Shown piece by piece: positions 46,133 to 57,710 of a DNA stretch of 64,000 nucleotides. Source of the stretch: Agelaius tricolor (lineage: Eukaryota > Chordata > Aves > Passeriformes > Icteridae); NCBI GenBank assembly GCA_023055355.1, contig JALJCS010000007.1, forward strand, positions 1,398,001 through 1,462,000, written 5' to 3'. The notes below the pieces were generated by a model. The model did no database searches, was not told the DNA's origin, and saw nothing but the letters and a program-made list of their open reading frames with translations. Position 1 is the stretch's first letter, and every line of letters begins with the position of its first letter. The translations under genes were made by a program, and so were the position numbers.

Positions 46133-46635
46133 ATTTGTACTTACTCTGCTACAAACTCCCTTTCCCTTTCAATCCTGCTTTTCTGCAGTTCCCCCAGGTT
46201 CTCTTGGGGAGTCACAAAGTGGAACATTTCATTTCTTTCATATTGCTTTCTTTACGTTTGTGTTTGTTGCTTTTTCAGCCCCTCATTCATTCCTGTTAGG
46301 AATTAACTGGCACTGCCAGCTCGTCCTCAGTGAGAGCCACGAATCCTCCCCTTGCTGGGCACATGGGACAGCACCAAAACCTCTCCCCAGGCTCCTCTCT
46401 CTGCCCCAGCCTCTCCCTTGGGAATTTTGATCCTCAGTCCTGGATGAAGCACCCAAAATCCTCCATCTCCAGCTGCTTTCTATGGTGTTCTGCACTTAAC
46501 TTCAAGCACCACAAATTATCACTCCTGCAAATCAAAGTGAGGGAGTTCCAGAGACTGGGACCAGCAACACCGGGTGTTCTCTGGGAAAGGCACAGCAACA
46601 AAGCCATTCCCTCCTTCCCTCATTTTGGTGGGGGA
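46133..46635. other. Unassigned sequence
   Basis: No gene or repeat recognised. Confidence 0.4.
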
Positions 46636-47205
46636 TCATGGAATCCCAGAGTGGTTGGGGATGGAAGGGACATTAAAGATCATCTCAGTCCACCCCTGCC
46701 ATGGCAGGGACACCTCCCACTGTCCCAGGCTGCTCCAGCCCCAGGGTCCAACCTGGCCTTGGGCACTGCCAGGGATCCAGGGGCAGCCCCAGCTGCTCTG
46801 GGAATTCCATCCCAGGGTCTCCCCATCCTCACAGGGAGGAAATTGTTCCTAATGTCTGATCTAAACCTGGAAAATGTTCAGTCTGAAGCCATTCCCTGGG
46901 TGCTGTCCCTGCATCCCCTGGAAATTGTCTCTCTCCAGCTTTCCTGGGGCTCCTGCAGGCCCTGCAAGGCCACCCTGAGCTCAGCCCAAAGCTTCTCCTG
47001 TGCAGGTGAACAATCCCAGCTGTGCCAGCCTTTCCTCCCAGCAGAGCTGCTCCATCCCTCTGCCCATCCTGGAGCCTCCTCTGGGCTCTCTGCAGCAGCT
47101 CCAGCTCCTCCCTGGGCTGGGCCCAGGCCTGGGGCAGCTCTGCAGGTGGGAAATCACCTGAGGGGGCACCGGGGTGGAATCATCTCCCTTGACCTGCTGG
47201 AAACC
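46636..47205 (-). mobile_element. CR1 LINE 3' fragment, long copy
   Basis: Antisense from CATGGAATCCCAGAGTGGTT through the ORF2 C-terminal region to CTTGACCTGCTGGAAACCAG, about 570 bp. Confidence 0.9.
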
Positions 47206-47459
47206 AGCAGAAGTCCTTGGAATTTGCAAAAACCATGAGCACAACATAAGTTTCTGCTTAAAGAAGCTTCCTGAGGGCAACAACTGAAGTAATCTGTGTG
47301 GAAAGACCAAAGTGCAGATTTGTTTGAAGCAGCCTAAGAAAAAGAGGAAGAAAATTTCCACTGCGCCGCCGAAAAAATTTTCCACTGCCCCAAAGCTCTG
47401 CCCTCCAATGGGAAGGACGGTGCTCAAGAAGGGAAAAACAAATCTTTATTCATGGCAGG

Positions 47460-47610
47460 CTTAGATAATAGACCTCCAAATGCGTCCTGGGCGCGTCGCT
47501 GTGCGTTTGGGAGCTGGGATTGAGGCATCCTTAGCCAGGGGGGCTGCGCGCGTCTCTCCCTGCGTCACCTCCCTGACGCAGCTCGGCTCTGCTGGCCACG
47601 CTGGATGTGG
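47460..47610. promoter_or_regulatory. Short CpG-rich patch with an 8-bp palindrome
   Basis: CpG-dense for this window (CTGGGCGCGTCGCTGTGCG, GGCTGCGCGCG). CTGCGTCA (47560-47567) and TGACGCAG (47574-47581) form a perfect inverted repeat of CRE/AP-1-like half sites with a 6-bp spacer. No adjoining exon is visible, so a regulatory role is only possible. Confidence 0.3.
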
Positions 47611-48029
47611 GGAATGTTTCTGGGAGAAGATGCTGGCTCTGCCACAACGGATGAGGCAGCGTGTCCATCAAGCCCCAACACCCAGCCTGGGAGGGAAACA
47701 TTCCCTAGAGGAAAAAAAATGATGGCGCCAGTGAGGTCAGAAGCAGGATTTGGGATCTTGGGAGCGCTCAGGTTTGTGAGGAAAAATAGGAGCACTTCTC
47801 AAAAGGCTCCAGATTTTTGTTTTGTTGTTCCCTCTACCATTCTCCTGTGAATATCAGCAAAGGCTGAGCACAGATTCAGGGAATGACCTTAAGTTCAGCT
47901 CCTTGAAGCCCTGAAGTAAATCCCTGGTTTAGAAAAATTGACTTTGGAGAAGGAAAACATCCCAGGGGGAAACTCCACAGGTCATTGTGCAGCTGTGGTG
48001 TGAGCACAGCCAGGTTTTGTGGAAGGGCT
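47611..48029. other. Unassigned sequence
   Basis: No gene or repeat recognised. Confidence 0.4.
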
Positions 48030-48140
48030 CAGGGCCAGGATGGAGCAGCCTGGGACAGTGGAAGGTGTCCCTGCCATGGCAGGGGGTGGAATGGGATGGA
48101 CTTTAGGGTCTCCCCCAACCCAAACCATTCCATCATTCAA
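48030..48140 (+). mobile_element. CR1 LINE 3' end fragment
   Basis: Sense: GGATGGAGCAGCCTGGGACA to CCATTCCATCATTCAATC. Confidence 0.85.
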
Positions 48141-48334
48141 TCATTCAATGGTTCTGCCATTTTTTGCCCTTTATCCTCTATCCAAACCAATTCCCAGCAC
48201 TAAGATCCCTGTCAAGCAAGAAGCAGCCTGGAATGCAGCTCATCCAGAGCTACTTGGGGTTGATCAGCCTTAAAATGCTCATTATCATACAACCAGATCC
48301 CTGAATTCTGCCTGCCTGCCCTTGGGGCTGATGG

Positions 48335-48678
48335 TCATGGAATCCCAGCAGGGTTTGGGTTGGGAGGGACCCCAAAGCCCACCCAGTGCCACCCCTGCCA
48401 TGGCAGGGACACCTCCCACTGTCCCCAGTGTCCAGCCTGGCCTTGGGCACTGCCAGGGATCCAGGGATGGAATTCCATCCCAGCCCCTGCCCACCCTGCC
48501 AGGGAACAATTCCTCATTGCCAAGATCCCATCCAGCCCTGCCCTCTGGCACTGGCAGCCATTCCCTGGGTGCTGTCCCTGCATGCCCTGGAAATTGTCTC
48601 TCTCCAGCTTTCCTGGGGCTCCTGCAGGCCCTGCAAGGCCACCCTGAGCTCAGCCCAAAGCTTCTCCTGTCCAGTTTC
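48335..48678 (-). mobile_element. CR1 LINE 3' fragment
   Basis: Antisense. Nearly identical to 50245-50580, including the preceding CCTGCCTGCCCTTGGGGCTG flank, so the two loci share a segment longer than the element. Confidence 0.9.
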
Positions 48679-48854
48679 TAATTTTCATGACCCTGGTAGG
48701 AATTTCATATCTTTGAAAACCCTTTCCTGCTGTCCCCTGCAGCTGAAATCAGAGGATGCAGAGAGCTGGGAAGGGCAGAGGATTCTGGCTGTGATGGCAC
48801 CAGAGCAGCACCTCAGGGACCAGCTGGGATTGCTGTCACCTCTGGTTCACACAG

Positions 48855-49240
48855 AACTCTCAGAATTCCCAGAGTGACCAGGTTGGGAGAGACCTTCAAG
48901 GCCATCGAGTCCAGCCCAGCCCCAACCCCTCAACTGAACCCTGGCACCCAGTGCCACATCCAGGCTTTGTTAAACACACCCAGGCATGGGGACTCCACCA
49001 CCTCCCTGGGCAGCCATTCCAGAACTTTCTCACCCTTGCTGGAAAAACCTTTTCCCTGCTCTCCAGCCTGGATTTCCCTTGGTGCAGCTCGAGGCTGTGT
49101 GCTCTGGTTGTGTCAGTGCTGCTGGAGAAAGAGCCCAGGGCCAGCTGAGCACAGGCCCCTTTCAGGAGCTGTGCAGAGTGAGGAGGGCAGCCCTGAGTCT
49201 CCTTTGCTCCAGGCTGAGCACCCTCAGGGCTGTCACAGTG
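48855..49240 (-). mobile_element. CR1 LINE 3' fragment
   Basis: Antisense, same subfamily as 20906-21140: AGAGTGACCAGGTTGGGAGA, CCACATCCAGGCTTTGTTAA, then CTTTGCTCCAGGCTGAGCAC. Confidence 0.87.
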
Positions 49241-49749
49241 GGACAGGGGCATTCCCACCCTCAGCTTTTCCAGCCCTTTGTGTCCCCTGGCACTGCCACA
49301 CCTTGGCCAGGGCTCTCCTTGCCAGGGGACACAAACGGTGGCACCTGGCAGGGCTCCATTGTTCCCTGCTATCAAACAGCAGATCTTCAGTTATCCATAA
49401 ATCTCTTCTTGCCACTTTTATGACACAAAACAGTGAGCAACTACTTAAATTTACCCTGTGACTCACTGCAGATTAATTCATTGAGTAATCCTTCCTGCTT
49501 TGGAGGAGAAATAGATTCGCTCCCGTTCCGTTGTACCTGCACGTGAGGTAGTGCTGATACCTGTGAGATAACCCTGCCTCTTATCTGGGGCAATTTGGGA
49601 GATTGCAGCTTGTTTTCAGGCACTGCTGGGTGGCTCTGGAACTCTCTGTTGGCTGGCAAGGGCTGGGACATTTATTGCAAGGCAGGGGCTGGGAAATCAA
49701 TCCTGGCCGTTTGTCCCAGGCTCAGAGGGGCTGAGGTGGCACCAGCACC
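49241..49749. other. Unassigned sequence
   Basis: No gene or repeat recognised. Confidence 0.4.
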
Positions 49750-49955
49750 TGGCCCAGGCCCCCTGTTTGCCCAGGATTGTGTCCAGCTGGGTTTTGGGGA
49801 TCTCCAGGGATGGAAAGCTCCCAACAGCTCCTCTGGGCAACCTGGGCTTTCCACCACAGGGAAAAGCATTCCCAGATGCTCCAGGGAGCCTCCTCTGCTC
49901 CCCTTTGTGCCCCAGCTCTGGCACTGTGCACAGCCTGGTCCTGCCTCTTTCCTTT
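49750..49955 (-). mobile_element. CR1 LINE fragment, another subfamily
   Basis: Antisense: GTCCAGCTGGGTTTTGGGGA, ATCTCCAGGGATGGAAAGCT, CCTCTGGGCAACCTGGGC and GGAGCCTCCTCTGCTCCCCT. Confidence 0.6.
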
Positions 49956-49960
49956 TTCTC

Positions 49961-50092
49961 CCACTCCTAGATCAGGGAAGTGTTTCACCCCATGCCAGGA
50001 TTCCTTGGAACATCATTAAAGGGGATCAATTACCCTGGGTTTCATGTGGAAGCAAATACAATTCCTTGGGAATTCCAGGGCAGTTTTTGTCC
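49961..50092. repeat. Dispersed 130-bp repeat, copy 2 (family unknown)
   Basis: See 45998-46132; this copy lacks one base near 50057, which shifts any reading frame between the copies. Confidence 0.75.
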
Positions 50093-50244
50093 CTTTGCCC
50101 CTCCCTGCAGTGTCCATGGGCATGGATGGGATCCTGGAGCCTTCCCCCAGTCCCAGCTCTCCCAGCCCTTCCCCAAGGACACATTTCCATCCTTTCCACC
50201 ACCTTTGAGCCATTCCTGAATTCTGCCTGCCTGCCCTTGGGGCT

Positions 50245-50835
50245 GATGGTCATGGAATCCCAGCAGGGTTTGGGTTGGGAGGGACCCCAGAGCCCACCCA
50301 GTGCCACCCCTGCCATGGCAGGGACACCTCCCACTGTCCCCAGTGTCCAGCCTGGCCTTGGGCACTGCCAGGGATGGAATTCCATGCCAGCCCTGCCCAC
50401 CCTGCCAGGGAACAATTCCTCATTGCCAAGATCCCACCCAGCCCTGCCCTCTGGCACTGGCAGCCATTCCCTGGGTGCTGTCCCTGCATCCCCTGGAAAT
50501 TGTCTCTCTCCAGCTTTCCTAGGGCTCCTGCAGGCCCTGCAAGGCCACCCTGAGCTCAGCCCAAAGCTTCTCCTGTGCAGGTGAACAATCCCAGCTGTGC
50601 CAGCCTTTCCTCCCAGCAGAGCTGCTCCATCCCTCTGCCCATCCTGGAGCCTCCTCTGGGCTCTCTGCAGCAGCTCCAGCTCCTCCCTGCGCTGGGCCCA
50701 GGCCTGGGGCAGCTCTGCAGGTGGGGAATCACCTGAGACAGGGGCACAGGGGCACAATCCCAATCCCAATCCCAATCCCAATCCCAATCCCAATCCCAAT
50801 CCCTCTCTTGATCCCTGCTGGGGTTCAGCCCAGGG
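50245..50835 (-). mobile_element. CR1 LINE 3' fragment with an internal hexamer array
   Basis: Antisense long copy: full inverted 3' end, ORF2 C-terminal region, then GGGGAATCACCTGAGACAGG at 50723. At 50755 it passes into (CAATCC)n and at 50804 back into CTCTTGATCCCTGCTGGGG, which matches the CTTGACCTGCTGG position of the copy at 46636. Confidence 0.87.
50755..50803 (-). repeat. (CAATCC)n array inside CR1
   Basis: Eight perfect hexamers, apparently grown from CAATC in the CR1 body. Not telomeric. Confidence 0.95.
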
Positions 50836-52491
50836 CATGGGATGGGATAGGATGGGATGGGGCAGGTCCAGTTCTCATCCCTCAGGAGATTCAATCCCAG
50901 GTGTCATTTGTCTCATGGCACAAGGAGTTGAAACAAATGGAGGATGTTTTACTCCCTGTTTACTCCCTGTTTACTCCCTGCAGGTTGTTCTCTCCTCGGT
51001 GAATTGAATAAGGGGGATTGGTGAGATTTAAGATTGGTCCAGCCTTTGGAATCCACCCCCAGACCTTGCAGCCAGCAGATTTTTGGCTTCCCTTCTGGTC
51101 AAAACCAACATCTCTGCTGTCACTGGGCCATGGAAAACCAAGACCAAGGCACTTCCTTGTCCCTCTGCCACACCTTGAGCTCCCACATCTCCAAAGGAAG
51201 AACATCCCAAGGTCCTGAGCTGGAATACCAGCATGGACAGGACTGGAACCTTCTCACAGCAGCAGCTGCCAAAGGACAAAGTCTTTGTCCTCAAAGACAA
51301 CATCACCCCAAAGAGGCTTTTTTTTCCTGAACAGCCTCAGGAGCCACTGGGGCCATTGTCTGAGTCAGACCTTGGGGTTTATCCAATTGTTATTCCATGA
51401 AAAGCTGCCAGTGAAGTCAGTGGGAGTTTAATCTGAGAGGGAAGCAGGGCTGGAACAGGGGAGCATTTCCCCCCTGGCCATTAGGCCTGACCTCAGTTGT
51501 GTGTGAAAAGCGCTTCAGGTGCTCCATGGGGCTGGAGTGTTCCAGTCTGGGGTCATGGAACATTCCAGCAGGTTCTGCACGTGTTTTTTACAGGTTTCAT
51601 TTCCTCAGGGCCCGAGCACAGAGCAGCCAGAGCTGAGCTGAAGTGGCCATGGCCTGGCCAAATGGCAGCACTTTTATCTTTGGCCCTGTTTTGGCTCAGT
51701 TTGTTTGGCTCTCAACCACAATTTAATTCCACATCACCTTTAGTCTTGGATTTTTGAAGTCATCTTCTCTTGCAATCACAGAACAATGATATCCTTTAAA
51801 TGTCCAGCTCTGCTTGCACAACAGGCTGGCTCTGCTCTGCTCTGCTCTGAGAGTAAGAACTGACCTTAACACTCCACTTGATCAGATGTGATTGTGTGTT
51901 AAAAGAAGTTTTAAAGGTCAGGTGAACTAAGGAGCTTCAAATAATTGCCTGGGCAGCTGGCAGAATAAATTGTGAACTTGCTGTGTGTTTTCTCTGTGCA
52001 GCTGATCAAAGTGGCACAATGCTCAGCAGCTACACCTCTGCAACAACAGTGTCCAAAACAAGCAAACCCTGGGTGGTTTGGTCTCTTTTCTTGTTTAATC
52101 TGGAGCAATTCTTGTTTAAAAAAAAAAAACCATTGATCAATGCCCAGCAAGATTTTGTGATTAAAAGAAAGAAATAATAAAAAAAAAACCCAACCAAAAT
52201 ATGTTGTGTCAACTTTCTTCCTGATGTTTGTTTTACTCATTTCCAGAAAACAGCTCTGGAGCTGTGCTGTAAAATCACCAACAAACTGATGGACGCACTG
52301 GTGAGGTGACAAAATGATAACAAAAAAGCAGAGGGGGAAAGGGGCCTCTTTCTGCTCCCAGTGAGGGCAGAGGAAAGTTCTGGAACAGCCAGAAGGAATA
52401 ACAGAAGAGAAATTCAAATCAAACCAACCAATTGTTTCCTCTTTCACTTCTGTAGCTGAGCTGTAGAAATGAGCACTTTCATATTTTCTTC
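50836..52491. other. Unassigned sequence, no gene seen
   Basis: Short local repeats only: three TTTACTCCCTG units (50947-50980) and (CTGCT)n near 51830-51850. Confidence 0.45.
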
Positions 52492-52800
52492 CAGGGATGC
52501 AGGGGCAGCCCCAGCTGCTCTGGGCACCCTGTGCCAGGGCCTGCCCACCCTGCCAGGGAACAATTCCTCATTGCCAAGATCCCACCCAGCCCTGCCCTCT
52601 GGCACTGGCAGCCATTCCCTGGGTGCTGTCCCTGCAGGCCTTGTCCCCAGTCCCTCTGCAGCTCTCCTGGAGCCCCTGCAGGCCCTTCTGAGCTCTCCCT
52701 GGAGCTTTTTCTCTGCAGGTTGAACACTGCCAGCTCTCCCAGCCTGGCTCCAGAGCTCCTCTGGGTTAATTCCAGCAGGTTCTCCAACCTCTTCCTCCAA
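52492..52800 (-). mobile_element. CR1 LINE fragment lacking its 3' end
   Basis: Antisense. It starts mid-element at CCAGGGATGCAGGGGCAGCC and continues to CAGGTTCTCCAACCTCTTCC. The inverted 3' terminus is absent, unlike most copies here, which suggests a later deletion. Confidence 0.87.
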
Positions 52801-53222
52801 GAAGTGTTGGAAAGCTGCACAAGAGAGCCTTGATGTCAGAACTGCCTGGGGCAAGTAACAAGCAGAAGAATAATTTAAACAATTGTCAGAGCTGCTCTCA
52901 GGGGGGACAAGGACAGAGAGATTTGAGTCAGCTGTGATTTCCTGGCCTGGCAGGAGGAGCTGGAGGGGCTCACCCTGCTCCTCGTGGCATTTGGGAAAGG
53001 CAGGTGACAGAAGGTGGGAAGCAGGGGTGTCATGAGTAAAGGCTGAAATCGCAGGGCTGGTTTCTGTGTGACCCAAAGGGGCTCATCCCTTCTGAAACTC
53101 CAAAGGTCTCTCCACACACAGGGGGTGCACAGGGATCAGGGAGCACCTGGAGAAGGGGGAAAGGCACAGCTTGGAAAGCATTCCCTGCACAGGGCCTGCT
53201 GCTGCTGGGGAGAGGGATGGGG
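52801..53222. other. Unassigned sequence
   Basis: No gene or repeat recognised. Confidence 0.4.
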
Positions 53223-54995
53223 AGATTGTATGGATAGAGATACTGGGATATTGATAGAGATATACAGAGATGGAGAGATGTAGATATATAGATATATGGA
53301 TATATGGATATAGAGATATATGGATGATAGAGATAGAGATAGAGATAGAGATAGAGATAGAGATAGAGATAGATTAGGTATAGATATAGATATATAGATA
53401 TGTAGATATATAGATATAGACATAGAAATATAGAGGTATAAAGAGATATAGAGACAGATATATCAATATAGGTATGGATTTAGATATAGATATATAGATA
53501 TTGATATCTAGATATAGATATAGATATATAGATATAAAGATAGAGATATAGAGGTATAAAGACTATAGATGCAGATATATCAATATAGATATGGATTTAG
53601 ATACAGATATAGAGATATAGATATAGATATAGATATAGATATAGATATAGATATAGATATAGATATAGATATAGATATAGATATAGACAAAGATAGAGAT
53701 ATAGATCGATATAGATAGATATAGATAGATATATGTAGATATGTAGATATATAGCTAAATGGATATATACATATATAGATATAAAGATAGAGATATAGAG
53801 GTATAAAGAGATATAGATGCAGATATATCAATATAGATATGGACTTAGATATAAAGATATAGATATAGATATAGATATAGATCAATATAGATCAATATAG
53901 ATCAATATAGATCAATATAGATAGATATAGATAGATATATGTAGATATGTAGATATATAGCTAAATGGATATATACATATATAGATATAAAGATAGAGAT
54001 ATAGAGGTATAAAGATAGAGATATAAGGTATAAAGAGATATAGATGCAGATATATCAATATAGATATGGATTTAGATATAGATATAAAGATATAGATATA
54101 TATAGATATAGATATAGATATAGATATAGATATAGATCAATATAGATCAATATAGATAGATATATGTAGATATGTAGATATATAGCTAAATGGATATATA
54201 CATATATAGATATAAAGATATACAGATATATAGATAGAGATATTGAGGTATAAAGATATATATGTACACAGATATATCAATATAGACATGGATTTAGATA
54301 TAGATATAAAGACATTGATATATAGATCTAGACATAGGCATAGATATATATATAGATGATATAGATATAGATATATGTAGATATGTAGATATGTAGATAT
54401 ATAGATACAGGTATATCAATATAGAAATGGATTTAGATATAGATATATAGTTATAGATATTGATATGTACATGTAGACATAGACATAGAGCTATACAGAT
54501 GATATAGAGATAGGGATATGTAGATATATAGATATATAAATATAGGTATATAGATAGATCTAGAGATAGAGATAAAGAGATATAGATACAGGTATATCAA
54601 TATAGATATGGATTTAAATATAGATATATAGTTATAGATAGAGAGACAGATATAAATATCTCTATATATCCATATTTATATCTATATTTTATATCCATAT
54701 CTGTATTGGATATTGTATATCCAATACAAATATGGATATAGAATATAGATATAAATATGGATATATAGAGGTATATAGATTATAGCTATATACAGGTATA
54801 TAGATGTTGATATATAGATATAGACATAGACATAGAGATATATAGATGATAGAGGTAGAAGATAGAAATAATGTAGATATAGAGATACAGAGATACATAG
54901 CTATATAGATATATAGATACTGATATATAGGCAGGCATAGACATAGAGGTTATAGATGATATGGAATAAATAGATACAGATATAGATGTGGATGT
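53223..54995. repeat. 1.8-kb GATA/GATATA array with higher-order structure
   Basis: GATATA, GATA and GAGATA units, with pure runs at 53332-53375 and 53595-53690. A longer block built on AGATATATCAATATAG recurs at about 53455, 53571, 53818, 54046, 54260 and 54588 (variant GGTATATCAATATAG at 54407). Blocks are 115-250 bp. Ile/Tyr/Ser-rich frames over it are repeat products. Confidence 0.96.
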
Positions 54996-56028
54996 AGCCC
55001 TCTTCACAATCAACAGAAAAACCCCATCAAACAATGCAACATTCTGCCAAAATCCAAATCCTACAAGCAGGCACTGCAGACTCTGCCACCTTGGCTCTCT
55101 CCAACCTCTCTTTTCCCCTTTGTAGCCCTGGAAAACTTCCTGTGGATCCTGCTGTGGTGATCCCATCCCCACTTTCATTAAACAACTTCTGGGCCACATT
55201 TGAACTCGTCTAATTCTGTTGCAAATAAAGAGATTCTCTTAAAATCCTGTTTAAATCTCAAAAAGTCCAACCTGGATTTCCTTGTTTTGCCATATGCTGG
55301 CAGCCAGTGTTTCCTGTTTTCCTATACATCAATTTACATCTCATTAGCACTTGAACAATTCCATTTCTTAACTCCCATCCCTCTTCCAATATTTTCTCCA
55401 ATTCTCCAGCTGTAGAATTTGCCCACATAAAAGTCTCTGAAAAATGAGAGAAAAAGAGAAGGAAACTTTGGGAGCATTTTCTCCCTCCTGATAGTTAATT
55501 ATAACTACAAATCTGAAATGCCTTCCTTCTGTCCAGCAGCACCACAAAATATTTAACAAGATTTGGATCCTGATGAGGTTTATTTCTAGACTTCACTTTG
55601 AGCAAATAATTACTGGTGTTCCTAATCCTGGGGTTAGTTTTGTGTGGAAAGAGGAGTCCCAATGCCAATACATATGGCCAGGGACATTTGAGCTGATTGA
55701 GAAATCCAGGCTTTTTTTTCTTTATTTTTTTTTCTTTCCCTGGAAACAGATATGGCCATTCTAGAACTTTCTAAATTAACCCTGTTTAAATTTAAAGACT
55801 GGAAAAATGTCACCCACAAATGGTGTCTCTGTCCCTCTCCTTGCCATCAGCTGCTATTCCAAACCTCTGGGCAGGGATTTTTTGTGCTCTGGGTTGGTTT
55901 TCCTTTGCTGGCACCTTCCCCCGAGGCAGCAGAGCTCAGTGAGGGGGGGATTCTCAGCATTTCCTGCAATACCCACTCCCCCCAGATGGGAACCCACATG
56001 GGAATGTTTCATCTGGCCAGTCCAACAT
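54996..56028. other. Unassigned sequence, no gene seen
   Basis: No repeat recognised; frames of up to 120 codons have no domain I can name. Confidence 0.4.
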
Positions 56029-56085
56029 GAGCTGGAAAAAGCATTTGACAATGTCCCGTGGAGAAGCAGCTCAGCACTGATGAGC
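56029..56085 (+). mobile_element. Possible old LINE reverse transcriptase remnant
   Basis: GAGCTGGAAAAAGCATTTGA then CAATGTCCC translates to ELEKAFDNVPW, similar to the conserved KAFD.V motif of LINE reverse transcriptases. Only about 20 codons match, so chance is possible. Confidence 0.25.
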
Positions 56086-56294
56086 AAATCGATTTTCCCA
56101 ACCCCGTTTCCTGTGACTTGCTCCTCAGAGCTGCTCAGTGAATTAAAAGATGCAACTCATAAATATTAATTATTTAATATTTTTTTGTTGGTTTTCATAC
56201 CATTGCAGCGGTTTGAAAGATGTTTTAAAGAGAAACCAAATGAGAGTCCTCTGAAAAGGTTCAGCAAATACAAACAGAAGCTGTGGGAGGAGAT

Positions 56295-56520
56295 GAAAGC
56301 AGCTGGGAGGAAGGAGCTCAGCAGGAATTTCCCCATGGAAAAGGTGCCCAGGCCTTGGAAAGAGGTGCCCAGGGAGCTTTGGGGGTTTGCAGGTGTCCCC
56401 TGCAGGTGGCACTGAGTGCTCTGGGCTGGGGACAAGGTGCCCATGGGGCACAGCTGGCACTGCATGGGCTGGCAGGGCTGGGCCAGCCCCAGGGATTTGG
56501 GGATTCTGTGCCAGGGAGGT
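56295..56520 (+). mobile_element. CR1 LINE 3' fragment (J-like subfamily)
   Basis: Sense copy ending GGGATTTGGGGATTCTGTG, the most complete 3' end of this subfamily in the window. The upstream join to 56203-56294 is ambiguous. Confidence 0.78.
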
Positions 56521-57611
56521 GCAGGGGATCCCTCCAGACTCAAGGCAGGACCTCACAGGAATTTTAGTGACCTGTCAAGGAGTGAGCAGGAGCCCAAAGC
56601 TCATCCAGGGGAGTCTGTGACAAGGAGCCAGAACAAATTTCAGTTTGTTCATGTGACAGGAGCCTGGGCAAGGAGCTGGGAATTCTGTCCTCTTGTCTGT
56701 CCTTCTGTCCTCCACACACCAACACAGGGACCAGAGCTGCAAGACAACACCTCCTGTGTGAATTAAGCCACGAATTAATTCCTCAAGCCCTTCTCCAGCT
56801 CCAGAGCTGTGACAGATCAGAATCCCCTGTGATCTTTGGGGCCACCTCAGCCCCAGCAGCTCAGGGTCAAGCTCTGCCTTTTCCCCAGGCCAGAAGAGAG
56901 GGAACAGCCTGGGCTGCAGGGCAGTTTCAGGGCTGCAGGAGTCCCTGGAGCACAGCTACACAACAAGGGGAGCATCCAGGGCTGGCTCCTGTTATCCCCA
57001 CAGATCCATGCCCAGCCAGGAGCTCCTGTGGCAGCTCAAGCCTCAGGCAGGGACATTCCCCTGGATTTTCCCCCATCCCTGAATTTTGGGGTGCATTCTT
57101 CACTCGCGGTTTGGTGCTGTCAGGTGGTTCTGACACGACTGCAAGGGACAAACAAAGATTGGCCTCTGAAGCAGCCATCAGCAGCTTTCCCTGGGCTGGA
57201 AAAACATTCAGGAGGGTGTTACTGTCACTGGGCCAGGAGCAGGGCAAAAAATCCCTGCTGAGATATTTCTGTAACGCATCTTCCCTCTTCCAAACCAGAT
57301 TTTAGGGCTCTGCTGTTAAAAATGACTGGACAAAGGAAGGAGTTATACTATTTTTGTTTTCATTTTCCCTTCATTGTAAAAAATAAAAAAAGGGAAAAAC
57401 ATCTTGAAATGTCTACATCTACCAAAAAAAAATTAAAATCCTGATTTCTTTTTCTTCTCTGCTTAGGGGGAATGTTTCTTCAAACAAACAAAGATTAAAA
57501 GATCACAAAAATGAACTCCTTTTTTTGGTTCATTTTTCAATTCACTGCAATTTGAAACATAGGCATAAATAAATGTTTCAGTGGAATTCAAAGTAAACAT
57601 AAATAACAGTA
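56521..57611. other. Unassigned sequence, no gene seen
   Basis: Frames of 140-158 codons at 56829-57305 overlap in two phases and have no recognised domain. Confidence 0.4.
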
Positions 57612-57710
57612 AATGGGGCCCTGAGCAAGCTGATCTGTGAATGCCATCCCTGCTCTTGACAGGGGTTGTTGGAATCAGAGGGTCTTTAACCCAAACCATT
57701 CTGTGATCCC
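57612..57710 (+). mobile_element. CR1 LINE 3' end, decayed
   Basis: Sense: CCATCCCTGCTCTTGACAGG to CCAAACCATTCTGTGATCCC. Confidence 0.6.

Noticed and set aside
46330..47238. 302-codon plus-strand ORF
   Set aside because: Two thirds of it is antisense CR1; GC-rich CR1 in this genome is poor in stop codons.
49595..50584. 329-codon plus-strand ORF, the longest in the window
   Set aside because: It runs across a CR1 piece, the 130-bp repeat and another antisense CR1; no domain or codon signal.
50755..50803. (CAATCC)n, and (AAATCCC)n at 16017-16050, as interstitial telomere repeats
   Set aside because: The vertebrate telomere unit is TTAGGG/CCCTAA; neither array matches it.
53136..53885. Ile/Tyr/Ser-rich minus-strand ORFs resembling transmembrane segments
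   Set aside because: Translation of the GATATA array; no unique flanking protein sequence.
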